A DNA stretch of 19,295 bases, taken from the NCBI GenBank assembly GCA_964637875.1, contig CAZWXK010000047.1, positions 1-19,295 on the forward strand, given 5' to 3'. The position numbers and the translations under genes were made by a program. Source of the DNA: UBA5972 sp964637875 (GTDB lineage Bacteria; Pseudomonadota; Alphaproteobacteria; Rhodobacterales; Rhodobacteraceae). The notes beneath the pieces are model-generated. The model saw only the letters and a program-made list of their open reading frames with translations. It made no database searches and was not told the DNA's origin. Positions 1 to 6,414 of this stretch are shown here, piece by piece (position 1 is the first letter of the stretch; every line of letters begins with the position of its first letter).

Positions 1-57
1 GTTTGCCCCCGTATCGTTTGCCCCGTATCGTTTGCCCGTGTATCCTGTTCGCGCATC
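1..57. repeat. Degenerate 14-15 bp tandem repeat at window edge
   Basis: Three head-to-tail units are visible: GTTTGCCCCCGTATC at 1-15, GTTTGCCCCGTATC at 16-29 and GTTTGCCCGTGTATC at 30-44. Two more diverged pieces beginning CTGTT follow at 45-57 and 58 onward. The array may continue to the left of the window. It lies beyond the rnhA stop on the minus strand. A 12-bp perfect palindrome, CCGCCCGGGCGG at 67-78, sits between the array and rnhA but has no T-run, so I do not call it a terminator. No coding region is supported in 1-100. Confidence 0.6.
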
Positions 58-100
58 CTGTTGCCGCCGCCCGGGCGGGCTGGTGTCTGTCGGCTGTGCG

Positions 101-577
101 TCAGGCCGTCTGTCGGCCCTTGTCCTGCCTGTAAGGCGCCATCCCCTTGCGGGCCAGCTCGTCCGCGATTTCGTTTTCGCGGTGGCCGGCATGACCCTTG
201 ACCCATTCCCAGCGCACCTTGTGGTGTGACCGGGCCTTGTCCAGCCTTTGCCACAGATCGACATTCTTGACGGGTTTCCGTCCGGCGGTCTTCCAGCCGT
301 TGCGCTTCCAGCCGTCCATCCAGGCGGTGATGCCGCCCTTTACATAGGTGCTGTCGGTCACGATGGTTATTTCCGAGGGGCGTTCCAGGGCCTCGAGCGC
401 ACTGATCGCGGCCATCAGCTCCATGCGGTTGTTGGTGGTGTGGGCTTCGCCGCCGCACAGGCTGCGTTCGCGCAGGATCCTGTCGCCTGCACGCGCTTGC
501 AGCAATACGCCCCAGCCTCCGGGGCCGGGATTGCCGGAGCAGGCGCCATCGGTATAGGCCAGCAGTTTTGTCATCAT
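101..577 (-). CDS. rnhA: Ribonuclease HI
   Basis: The product (158 aa) cleaves the RNA strand of RNA-DNA hybrids in the cytoplasm, for example primers and R-loops. All four catalytic carboxylates of the bacterial RNase HI fold are visible: D10 in YTDGACSGNPG, E53 in NNRMELMAA, D75 in VTDSTYV and D139 in ENEIADELA. H129 in the VKGHAGH loop is the expected flexible-loop histidine. A basic Trp-rich segment at about residues 86-101 (WMDGWKRNGWKTAG) matches the substrate-handle region. Length is normal for the family. The gene begins inside the ispH stop codon (ATGA overlap at 574-577). A second ATG follows at once, so the start could also be 574. Translation is probably coupled to ispH. Confidence 0.96.
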   Translation of the reverse strand: MMTKLLAYTDGACSGNPGPGGWGVLLQARAGDRILRERSLCGGEAHTTNNRMELMAAISALEALERPSEITIVTDSTYVKGGITAWMDGWKRNGWKTAGRKPVKNVDLWQRLDKARSHHKVRWEWVKGHAGHRENEIADELARKGMAPYRQDKGRQTA

Positions 578-1530
578 CCGGCCTGCCTGAGCGCCGAAGG
601 CAGCTTGAATTCGATCGTCTCGACAGCGGTCTCGACCACCTGTTCGGTGATGTCATAGCGCGCTGCGAAGGCATCGATGACCTCGCGGATCAGGATCTCG
701 GGGGCCGAGGCCCCGGCGGTGATGCCGACGGCGCGAATGTCTTTCAGCGCCGACCAGTCGATGTCGGCTGCCCGCGGCACCAGTTGGGCGCGCGCACAGC
801 CTGCCCTGGCCGCGACCTCGACCAGGCGGCGCGAATTCGACGAGTTGGGCGAGCCGATCACCAGCACCGCATCGACCCTGGGCGCCAGCGCGCGCACCGC
901 GGCCTGCCGGTTGGTGGTGGCATAGCAGATATCCTCCTTGCGCGGGCCGCGGATCGCGGGAAAGCGCGCCTTCAGCGTGGCAATGATGTCGGCGGCGTCG
1001 TCTACCGACAGCGTGGTCTGGGTGATATAGGCCAGGCGGTCGGGGTCGCGCGGGGCAAGTGTGGCGACATCTTCGCTGCGTTCCACCAGCAGGACCTCGC
1101 CCTCGGGCAACTGGCCCATGGTGCCGATGGTTTCCGGGTGGCCGGAATGTCCGATCATCACGATCTGTCGGCCCGCGCGGTTGTGGCGTTCGGCCTCGAC
1201 ATGGACCTTGCTGACCAGCGGACAGGTGGCATCGACCCAGATCATGTTGCGCCGGCTGGCGGCCTCGGGGACCGACCTGGGTACGCCATGGGCCGAAAAC
1301 ACCACCGGGCGGTCGTCGGGACATTCGTCGAGTTCCTCGACAAAGATCGCGCCCTTTTCGCGCAGGCTGTCCACGACATATCGGTTATGCACGATCTCGT
1401 GGCGGACATAGACGGGTGCGCCCCATTTCTCGATCGCGGTTTCGACGATCCTGATCGCGCGGTCGACCCCGGCGCAGAAACCGCGCGGCGCCGCGAGATA
1501 GAGCAACAGTTCGGGCCTGTCCTGTGGCAT
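574..1530 (-). CDS. ispH: 4-hydroxy-3-methylbut-2-enyl diphosphate reductase (IspH/LytB)
   Basis: This is the last enzyme of the MEP isoprenoid pathway. It reduces HMBPP to IPP and DMAPP using a 4Fe-4S cluster. The three cluster cysteines are C19 (APRGFCAGVD), C103 (DATCPLVSKVH) and C202 (DICYATTNRQ). The family motifs HEIVHN, FSAHGVP, HPETIGTMGQ, TQTTLSVDD and SPNSSNSRRLVE are in the expected order. With the start at 1530 the protein has 318 aa, and the cysteines sit 5-7 residues later than in the E. coli enzyme. An in-frame ATG at 1566 would add 12 residues. I prefer 1530 because a promoter candidate has its -10 box over the upstream ATG, but neither start has a strong Shine-Dalgarno sequence. 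rnhA overlaps its 3' end by 4 nt, suggesting a two-gene operon. Confidence 0.95.
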   Translation of the reverse strand: MPQDRPELLLYLAAPRGFCAGVDRAIRIVETAIEKWGAPVYVRHEIVHNRYVVDSLREKGAIFVEELDECPDDRPVVFSAHGVPRSVPEAASRRNMIWVDATCPLVSKVHVEAERHNRAGRQIVMIGHSGHPETIGTMGQLPEGEVLLVERSEDVATLAPRDPDRLAYITQTTLSVDDAADIIATLKARFPAIRGPRKEDICYATTNRQAAVRALAPRVDAVLVIGSPNSSNSRRLVEVAARAGCARAQLVPRAADIDWSALKDIRAVGITAGASAPEILIREVIDAFAARYDITEQVVETAVETIEFKLPSALRQAG

Positions 1531-1564
1531 GTGCCGAATCCGATCGGTTGAGGCAACGGCCGAC

Positions 1565-1593
1565 ATCTAAACGCGCCGGGGCCGCCTGTGCAA
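1565..1593 (-). promoter_or_regulatory. Candidate ispH-rnhA promoter
   Basis: On the minus strand TTGCAC (1588-1593) is followed by a 17-bp spacer and TTAGAT (1565-1570). The -10 match is only 3 of 6. A start near 1557 would leave a leader of about 27 nt to the ATG at 1530. The placement right after the NYN terminator makes a promoter here necessary unless transcription reads through. This is inference from sequence alone. Confidence 0.35.
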
Positions 1594-1628
1594 TGACCAC
1601 GGGGGGGTGGTGCGAAAAAAACCGCATG

Positions 1629-1659
1629 AAAAACCCCGCCGGCCCGGGGCGCGGCGGGG
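1629..1659 (-). terminator. Intrinsic terminator of the NYN gene
   Basis: Read on the minus strand, an 8-bp perfect GC stem (CCCCGCCG, 1652-1659, pairing with CGGCGGGG, 1634-1641) closes a 10-nt loop. It is followed directly by five T residues (1629-1633) and, 7 nt on, by seven more (1615-1621). It lies 20 nt past the NYN stop codon. This is the most canonical Rho-independent terminator in the window. Confidence 0.85.
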
Positions 1660-1679
1660 AATGGCGGTGGTCGGGGTCG

Positions 1680-2258
1680 TCAGTCGTCTGCCATCTCGTG
1701 GCTGCGCTGGATCGGCTCGGTCCGCTCGGGGCGGGGGGGGCGGCCGATGACCTCCTTCAGCTCGTCCAGCTCGATGAAGTTGTCGGCCTGACGCCGCAGT
1801 TCGTCGGCGATCATCGGCGGCTGGCTGCGGATGGTCGAGACGACCGAGACCCGCACGCCCTGGCGCTGGAGCGATTCGACCAGCGGCCGGTAATCGCCGT
1901 CGCCCGAGAAGATCACGATATGATCCACATGCGGGGCCAGCTCCATCGCATCGACCGCCAGCTCGATATCCATGTTGCCCTTGACCTTGCGCCGGCCGGT
2001 GGAATCGGTGAATTCCTTGGCGGGCTTGGTGACCATGGTAAAGCCGTTGTAGTTCAGCCAGTCCACCAGCGGGCGGATCGGGGAATAGTCGTCGTTTTCC
2101 AGCAGTGCGGTATAGTAGAAGGCACGCAGCAGCTTGCCGCGGCGCATGAACTCGGCCCGCAGCAGCTTGTAGTCGATGTCAAAGCCCAGAGCCTTTGCAG
2201 CCGCATAAAGGTTCGAGCCGTCTATGAAAAGCGCCAGACGCTCATCTCGGTAGAACAT
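1680..2258 (-). CDS. NYN/LabA-type PIN-like nuclease domain protein
   Basis: The product (192 aa) is a single NYN domain, a PIN-like fold that binds a metal through acidic residues and is generally linked to RNA processing. The acidic core is intact: D13 in LFIDGSNLY, D97 in KGNMDIELAVDAM, and D120 and D122 in FSGDGDYRPLV. A C-terminal tail from about residue 170 is Pro/Arg-rich and probably disordered. No signal peptide or membrane segment is seen. The start is supported by GAGGG about 12 nt upstream. The gene is monocistronic: an intrinsic terminator follows it and folK diverges upstream across a 101-bp gap with inverted repeats. The family includes cyanobacterial LabA and many uncharacterised proteins. 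Substrate and biological role are unknown to me. Family assignment is firm; nuclease activity is inferred from the acidic residues. Confidence 0.88.
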   Translation of the reverse strand: MFYRDERLALFIDGSNLYAAAKALGFDIDYKLLRAEFMRRGKLLRAFYYTALLENDDYSPIRPLVDWLNYNGFTMVTKPAKEFTDSTGRRKVKGNMDIELAVDAMELAPHVDHIVIFSGDGDYRPLVESLQRQGVRVSVVSTIRSQPPMIADELRRQADNFIELDELKEVIGRPPRPERTEPIQRSHEMADD

Positions 2259-2274
2259 AATGTCGGTTCCCTCT

Positions 2275-2331
2275 TGAAATGGTGTTTCATCAATGTCGTG
2301 AGTGGTAAAGGGTGCGATACATCGATGAAAC
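2275..2331. promoter_or_regulatory. Inverted repeats between NYN gene and folK (operator-like)
   Basis: GTTTCATCAATGT (2284-2296) and ACATCGATGAAAC (2319-2331) form a 13-bp inverted repeat with one mismatch, separated by 22 bp. A further half-site TGAAA at 2275-2279 makes a second, tighter dyad with TTTCA at 2285-2289. One arm lies between the candidate -35 and -10 boxes of the NYN promoter and the other just downstream of its start point. That arrangement would suit a repressor bound at two sites. No binding protein can be named. Confidence 0.45.
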
Positions 2332-2341
2332 TATGACCCAA
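2314..2341 (-). promoter_or_regulatory. Candidate NYN gene promoter
   Basis: On the minus strand TTGGGT (2336-2341) is followed by a 16-bp spacer and TATCGC (2314-2319). The predicted start near 2307 leaves a leader of about 49 nt carrying the GAGGG ribosome-binding site. The match to consensus is moderate. I found no comparably convincing folK promoter in the same gap. Confidence 0.3.
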
Positions 2342-2359
2342 GGATAGGGTTTTGCAAAA

Positions 2360-2989
2360 ATGCTGCAAGGCAAAAATCGTTCAAGATCGGTAACAAACTG
2401 TCTCATTGCCGTTGGGTCAAATCTCGTTTCTCGCGCCGGCGACAGTGCGGAAACGGTGCGTGTCGCGCTCGGGTTGCTGGCTGGCGAACTGGCTGTTGAA
2501 TCGGGCCGCGCCGAATCCGGGCGCCCTGCATCGGCCACGCGCATCAGCCGGTTGTACCGCACGCCGGCATTTCCGCCCGGTGCGGGGCCCGATTTCGTCA
2601 ATGCCGCGATTGCCCTGCACAGCCCGCTTGCGCCCGAGGCGATGCTTGCCCGCCTGCATGACATCGAGGGCCGGCTCGGGCGCCGGCGCAACCGCCGCTG
2701 GGAGGCCCGGACGATCGATCTCGACCTGCTGGCCTGCGACGACATGATCCTGCCCGATGCCACCACCCAGGCGCGCTGGATGGCGTTGTCGCCCCGGGCC
2801 CAGGCCAGGGCGGCGCCCGCGCGGCTGATCCTGCCGCACCCGCGCCTGCACGAGCGCGCCTTCGTGCTGCTGCCGCTTGCCGACATCGCGCCCGACTGGC
2901 GCCACCCCGTGCTGGGGCGCAGCGTGCGCGAGCTTGTCGCCGATCTGCCCGCGGCAGCGCTTTCGGGGATTTCGGCTCTTGGCTCTTGA
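2360..2989 (+). CDS. folK: 2-amino-4-hydroxy-6-hydroxymethyldihydropteridine diphosphokinase (HPPK)
   Basis: HPPK transfers pyrophosphate from ATP to 6-hydroxymethyl-dihydropterin in folate synthesis. Visible family features are the N-terminal GSNL, SRLYRTPAF, DFVNAAIAL, the signature RWEARTIDLDLL with metal ligands D120 and D122, and LPHPRLHERAFVLLPLADIAP. Signature position 4 is Ala where Pro is usual in E. coli (RWGPRTLDLD). The protein has 209 aa against about 160 in E. coli. The extra length comes from a basic N-terminal lead of about 15 residues, internal insertions and a C-terminal tail. The ATG at 2360 has AGGA 15 nt upstream, which is rather far, and there is no better start before GSNL. 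It is first in the plus-strand run leading into rpoZ. Confidence 0.93.
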   Translation: MLQGKNRSRSVTNCLIAVGSNLVSRAGDSAETVRVALGLLAGELAVESGRAESGRPASATRISRLYRTPAFPPGAGPDFVNAAIALHSPLAPEAMLARLHDIEGRLGRRRNRRWEARTIDLDLLACDDMILPDATTQARWMALSPRAQARAAPARLILPHPRLHERAFVLLPLADIAPDWRHPVLGRSVRELVADLPAAALSGISALGS

Positions 2990-2994
2990 CCTTT

Positions 2995-3010
2995 TGCGCA
3001 TCGATGCGCA
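2995..3010. repeat. 16-bp perfect palindrome after folK
   Basis: TGCGCATCGATGCGCA is a perfect palindrome starting 6 nt after the folK stop. On the plus strand it is preceded, not followed, by TTTT, so it is a poor terminator for folK. Possible roles are a protein-binding dyad or an RNA hairpin that stabilises the folK 3' end. It lies 41 bp upstream of the rpoZ -35 candidate. Confidence 0.5.
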
Positions 3011-3050
3011 GATGTGATGCGGTTTGATCGCGCAGTCCGGGCGATTTTGC

Positions 3051-3079
3051 TTGAAATTGGCGGAAATTCGCCCTACGAA
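3051..3079 (+). promoter_or_regulatory. Candidate rpoZ promoter
   Basis: TTGAAA (3051-3056), a 17-bp spacer and TACGAA (3074-3079) give a good match to the housekeeping sigma consensus. The predicted start near 3086 leaves a leader of about 32 nt with GGAG just before the rpoZ ATG. The spacer itself contains a small dyad (GGCG, 6 nt, CGCC). Confidence 0.55.
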
Positions 3080-3117
3080 GCCCCTTCTCTCACCGACCCG
3101 ACCAAGTGGAGTGCCCC

Positions 3118-3471
3118 ATGGCCCGTGTAACCGTCGAAGATTGCGTAGACAAGATTCCCAACCGCTTCGAGCTGGTGATGCTCGCCGCCCACCGCGCGCG
3201 CGAGCTGTCGGCAGGTGCCGAGCTGACCGTCGATCGCGACAACGACAAGAACCCCGTCGTCGCCCTGCGCGAAATCGCCGAAGAAACCCTGACGGCCGAG
3301 CAGCTGCGCGAAAGCTATATCCAGGCCAACCAGACCCAGATCGAGGTTGACGAGCCCGAGGACGACCAGATGGCCATGCTGATGGGCGAGGTCGAGGATG
3401 ACAAGCCCGAGGACGACATGTCCGAGGAAAACCTTCTGCGGGCCCTGATGGAAGCCCAGGGACAGAAATGA
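3118..3471 (+). CDS. rpoZ: DNA-directed RNA polymerase omega subunit
   Basis: Omega (117 aa) helps beta-prime fold and completes RNA polymerase. The N-terminus MARVTVEDCVDKIPNRFEL and the helix around LAAHRARELS are diagnostic. The MAR tripeptide is the part of omega that, with beta-prime, forms ppGpp site 1 in E. coli, and it is conserved here. Beyond residue 75 comes an acidic tail with a duplicated motif (PEDDQM and PEDDMS) not found in the shorter E. coli protein (91 aa). The ATG at 3118 is preferred over an in-frame GTG at 3106 because it has GGAG 7-10 nt upstream and matches the family N-terminus. The downstream neighbour is the (p)ppGpp synthetase, as in E. coli rpoZ-spoT. Confidence 0.96.
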   Translation: MARVTVEDCVDKIPNRFELVMLAAHRARELSAGAELTVDRDNDKNPVVALREIAEETLTAEQLRESYIQANQTQIEVDEPEDDQMAMLMGEVEDDKPEDDMSEENLLRALMEAQGQK

Positions 3472-3476
3472 CGACC

Positions 3477-3506
3477 GGCGCCGGGCAACCGGCGCCCGGC
3501 CCTTTT
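3477..3506 (+). terminator. GCAA-tetraloop hairpin between rpoZ and rsh (possible attenuator)
   Basis: An 8-bp perfect stem, GGCGCCGG (3477-3484) with CCGGCGCC (3489-3496), is capped by GCAA, a GNRA tetraloop. Six nt later comes TTTT (3503-3506). An alternative 7-bp stem (GCCGGGC with GCCCGGC) uses overlapping bases. The T-run is short and displaced, so partial termination or RNA-stability control is more likely than full termination. It leaves only about 14 nt before the rsh ATG. Confidence 0.45.
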
Positions 3507-3520
3507 GGGGGGCGGCGGGC

Positions 3521-5668
3521 ATGATCGACGTCGAAGATCTGGTCGAACTGGTCCGCAACTACAACCCGAATTCCGACAGCGATCTGATCCGGCGGGCCTA
3601 TGCCTATGGCAAGAGGATGCACGAGGGGCAGTTCCGCTCGTCGGGCGAACCCTATTTCACCCACCCGGTGGCAGTCGCCGCGATCCTGACCGAACAGCAG
3701 CTTGACGATGCCACCATCGTCACCGCATTGCTGCACGACACCATCGAGGACACAAAATCGACCTATGGCGAGGTGGCCGAGCAGTTCGGCAACGAAATTG
3801 CCCAGCTTGTCGATGGCGTCACCAAGCTGACCAATCTGGAACTGCATTCGACCCGCACCCGCCAGGCCGAGAATTTCCGCAAGCTGCTGATGGCCATGTC
3901 CAAGGATCTGCGCGTGCTGCTGGTCAAGCTGGCCGACCGTCTGCACAACATGCGCACGATCCGCCACATGCCGCCCGAAAAGCAGCAGCAGAAGGCGCGC
4001 GAAACCATGGACATCTTTGCGCCTCTGGCCGGGCGCATGGGCATGCAGTGGATGCGCGAGGAACTCGAGGATCTGGCCTTTCGCGTGCTCAACCCCGAGG
4101 CCCGCAGCTCGATCATGCGCCGCTTTCTGACCCTGCGCAAGCAGACCGGCGACCTGATCCCCCGGATCACCAACGACATCCGCGAGGTGCTGGACAGGCA
4201 CGCGATCGAGGCCGACGTTTTCGGCCGGGAAAAGAAACCCTATTCGATCTGGCGCAAGATGCAGGAAAAGAAGGAGGGTTTCTCGCGCCTTTCCGACATC
4301 TACGGTTTCCGCATCATCACCCGCGACATCGACGATTGCTATCGTGTGCTCGGGGCGGTCCACCAGCGCTGGCGCGCGGTGCCGGGCCGCTTCAAGGATT
4401 ACATCAGCCAGCCGAAAAGCAACGGCTACCGCTCGATCCACACCACCGTGTCGGGGCGCGACGGCAAGCGCGTCGAAATACAGATCCGCACCCGCGAGAT
4501 GCACGAAGTCGCCGAAACCGGCGTTGCCGCGCACTGGTCCTACAAGGATGGTCAGCGGGTCGAAAACCCCTTTGCCGTGGACCCGTTCAAATGGCTGGCA
4601 GGCCTGACCGAGCGTGTCCAGCAGGACGACCACGACGAATTCATGGAACATGTCAAGCTCGAGATGTTCTCGGACCAGGTGTTCTGCTTTACCCCCAAGG
4701 GCGAGGTCATCAAGCTGCCGCGCGGGGCAACCCCGATCGATTTTGCCTATGCCATCCATACCCGGATCGGCGCCAATTGCGTGGGCGCCAAGGTCGACGG
4801 CGTGCGTGTGCCCCTGTGGACGCGCCTGCGCAACGGCCAGTCGGTCGAGATCATCACCGCCGAGGGCCAGCGCCCGCAGGCAACCTGGATGGACATCGCC
4901 GTTACCGGGCGCGCCCGCGCCGCGATCAGGCGCAGCCTGCGCGAAGAGCGCCGCGAGGGCGCCGTGCGCCTGGGGCGCGAACTGGCCCGCGTCGCCTTTG
5001 AACATGTCGGCAAGAAGCTGACCGACAAGGCCATCGCCACCGCCGCGCGCCAGATGGGCGTGAACGAACCCGACGCGTTGCTGGCGATGCTCGGCAATGC
5101 CGAAATTTCGGGGCGTGAGGTGGTGGACAAGCTCTATCCCGAACTGACCCGCGAGGCGGCGGTCGAGACCGTCGCCCCGGCGCGCGCCATGATCGGCCTC
5201 GGCAAGGGCCAGACCGCCGAACCCGCCACCTGCTGTCAGCCGGTCCCCGGCGAGCGGATCGTCGGCATCACCTATCGCGGCAAGGGCGTCACCGTGCACA
5301 CCATCGACTGCCCGGTACTCGAGGAATTCGAGGATCAGCCAGACCGCTGGATAGACCTGCGCTGGAGCGATGGCGAGCACGCCCCCGAGCATGTCGTGAC
5401 CCTGGAAATCGTGCTGGCCAACGATGCCGGCACCCTCGGGCGCATTTGCACGTTGATCGGCGAGCAGAATGCCAATATCTCGGACATGCATTTCACCGAC
5501 CGCAAACCGGATTTCTACAAGATACTGGTGGATATCCAGGTGAGGGATGTCGAACATCTGCACAATGTCCTGACCGCCGTACAGGCGGATTCGGACGTGG
5601 CCGATGTCGCACGGCTTCGCCGTCTGCCGGGGCGGGACACGCAGGATCGAAAGGAACAGACCCGTTGA
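3521..5668 (+). CDS. spoT: Bifunctional (p)ppGpp synthetase/hydrolase (RelA/SpoT homologue, Rsh)
   Basis: The product (715 aa) makes and degrades the alarmone (p)ppGpp. Domain order is HD hydrolase (about 25-155, with H48 in YFTHP, H72-D73 in LLHDTIEDT, and LADRLHNMRT), synthetase (about 235-350, with GRFKDYI and SNGYRSIHTTV), TGS (about 386-446), a Cys-containing domain near 570-605 (TCCQP and HTIDC) and C-terminal ACT (about 625-700). The RFKD motif (R290-D293) is the RxKD type of bifunctional enzymes rather than the ExDD type of synthetase-only RelA. An intact HD pair agrees. The ribosome-binding site is poor (G-rich), and the hairpin just upstream may limit translation or transcription. 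It probably shares a transcript with rpoZ and the DUF2062 gene. Confidence 0.96.
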   Translation: MIDVEDLVELVRNYNPNSDSDLIRRAYAYGKRMHEGQFRSSGEPYFTHPVAVAAILTEQQLDDATIVTALLHDTIEDTKSTYGEVAEQFGNEIAQLVDGVTKLTNLELHSTRTRQAENFRKLLMAMSKDLRVLLVKLADRLHNMRTIRHMPPEKQQQKARETMDIFAPLAGRMGMQWMREELEDLAFRVLNPEARSSIMRRFLTLRKQTGDLIPRITNDIREVLDRHAIEADVFGREKKPYSIWRKMQEKKEGFSRLSDIYGFRIITRDIDDCYRVLGAVHQRWRAVPGRFKDYISQPKSNGYRSIHTTVSGRDGKRVEIQIRTREMHEVAETGVAAHWSYKDGQRVENPFAVDPFKWLAGLTERVQQDDHDEFMEHVKLEMFSDQVFCFTPKGEVIKLPRGATPIDFAYAIHTRIGANCVGAKVDGVRVPLWTRLRNGQSVEIITAEGQRPQATWMDIAVTGRARAAIRRSLREERREGAVRLGRELARVAFEHVGKKLTDKAIATAARQMGVNEPDALLAMLGNAEISGREVVDKLYPELTREAAVETVAPARAMIGLGKGQTAEPATCCQPVPGERIVGITYRGKGVTVHTIDCPVLEEFEDQPDRWIDLRWSDGEHAPEHVVTLEIVLANDAGTLGRICTLIGEQNANISDMHFTDRKPDFYKILVDIQVRDVEHLHNVLTAVQADSDVADVARLRRLPGRDTQDRKEQTR

Positions 5669-5701
5669 TGCCCGCTATCGGGCGACGGGCCGACAAGGGC
5701 A

Positions 5702-6355
5702 ATGGTCTTCAAGAGGCGAAACAAGCTGTCCCTGGGAAGGCGCCTCATCGCGATGCTGTGGCCGCGCGGTGGCTGGAAACGCGCCGCAACCTATGTGATG
5801 CACCGGGTGCGCCGCCTGCCGGATACCCCCGAAAAGATCGCCCGCGGCGTGGCCTTCGGCATCTTTGTCAGCTTCACCCCGCTGTTCGGGCTGCATTTCG
5901 TGCTGGCCACCATCCTCGCGCTACTGTTCCGGGGCAATGTCGTGGCGGCCCTTCTGGCGACATTTGTCGGCAATCCGGTGACATTTCCGGTGATCGGCGC
6001 GGTTGCACTGGAGCTGGGCCACGCCATCCTGGGGCGCAACCACGCCCCCAACCCCGCCATGAGCCAGTCGATCGTCAGCCTGTTTTCCCAGGCCACCGGC
6101 GACCTGTGGCACAATTTCCAGGCCCTGTTCACCCCCGAGGTCGTGAACTGGACCCATCTTGTCGAGTTCGCCGACCAGGTCTTTCTGCCCTATCTCGTGG
6201 GGGGCATCCTGCCCGGTGCCATCGCCGCACTCACGGGCTACTACCTCAGCAGGCCCGTCATTGCCGCCTATCAGAATCACCGTCGCCGGCGTCTCATGGC
6301 GCGCTGGAAGGAACGCCAGGCCAAGGCGCCCAAGGGGCCTGACGACGGGGCCTGA
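5702..6355 (+). CDS. DUF2062 family inner-membrane protein
   Basis: The product (217 aa) carries the DUF2062 signatures FTPLFGLHF (about residues 58-66) and GNPVTFP (about 90-96). Hydrophobic segments at about 47-69, 78-109 and 160-182 suggest three or four membrane passes. Both the N-terminus (KRRNK, WKR) and the C-terminus (NHRRRRLMARWKERQAK) are strongly basic and probably cytoplasmic. There is no enzymatic motif. It starts 33 nt after the rsh stop, with AAGGG before the ATG, so co-transcription with rsh is likely. The function of DUF2062 is not known to me. A link to envelope or stress physiology would be inference from position only. Confidence 0.85.
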   Translation: MVFKRRNKLSLGRRLIAMLWPRGGWKRAATYVMHRVRRLPDTPEKIARGVAFGIFVSFTPLFGLHFVLATILALLFRGNVVAALLATFVGNPVTFPVIGAVALELGHAILGRNHAPNPAMSQSIVSLFSQATGDLWHNFQALFTPEVVNWTHLVEFADQVFLPYLVGGILPGAIAALTGYYLSRPVIAAYQNHRRRRLMARWKERQAKAPKGPDDGA

Positions 6356-6414
6356 CAACAGCAGCCGAGTCGCCTAGTCTCGAGCGCGGGAATCACCTTG
6401 CCGAAAGAGCCGCC

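Noticed and set aside
568..1551. 327-codon plus-strand frame opposite ispH
   Set aside because: It is antisense to ispH, has no ribosome-binding site of note, and shows no family motif.
2417..5563. Uninterrupted 1048-codon open frame on the minus strand spanning folK, rpoZ and rsh
   Set aside because: It is antisense to three confidently identified genes. The lack of stops follows from GC-rich third codon positions. Its translation is His/Gly/Asp-rich low-information sequence with no recognisable motif.
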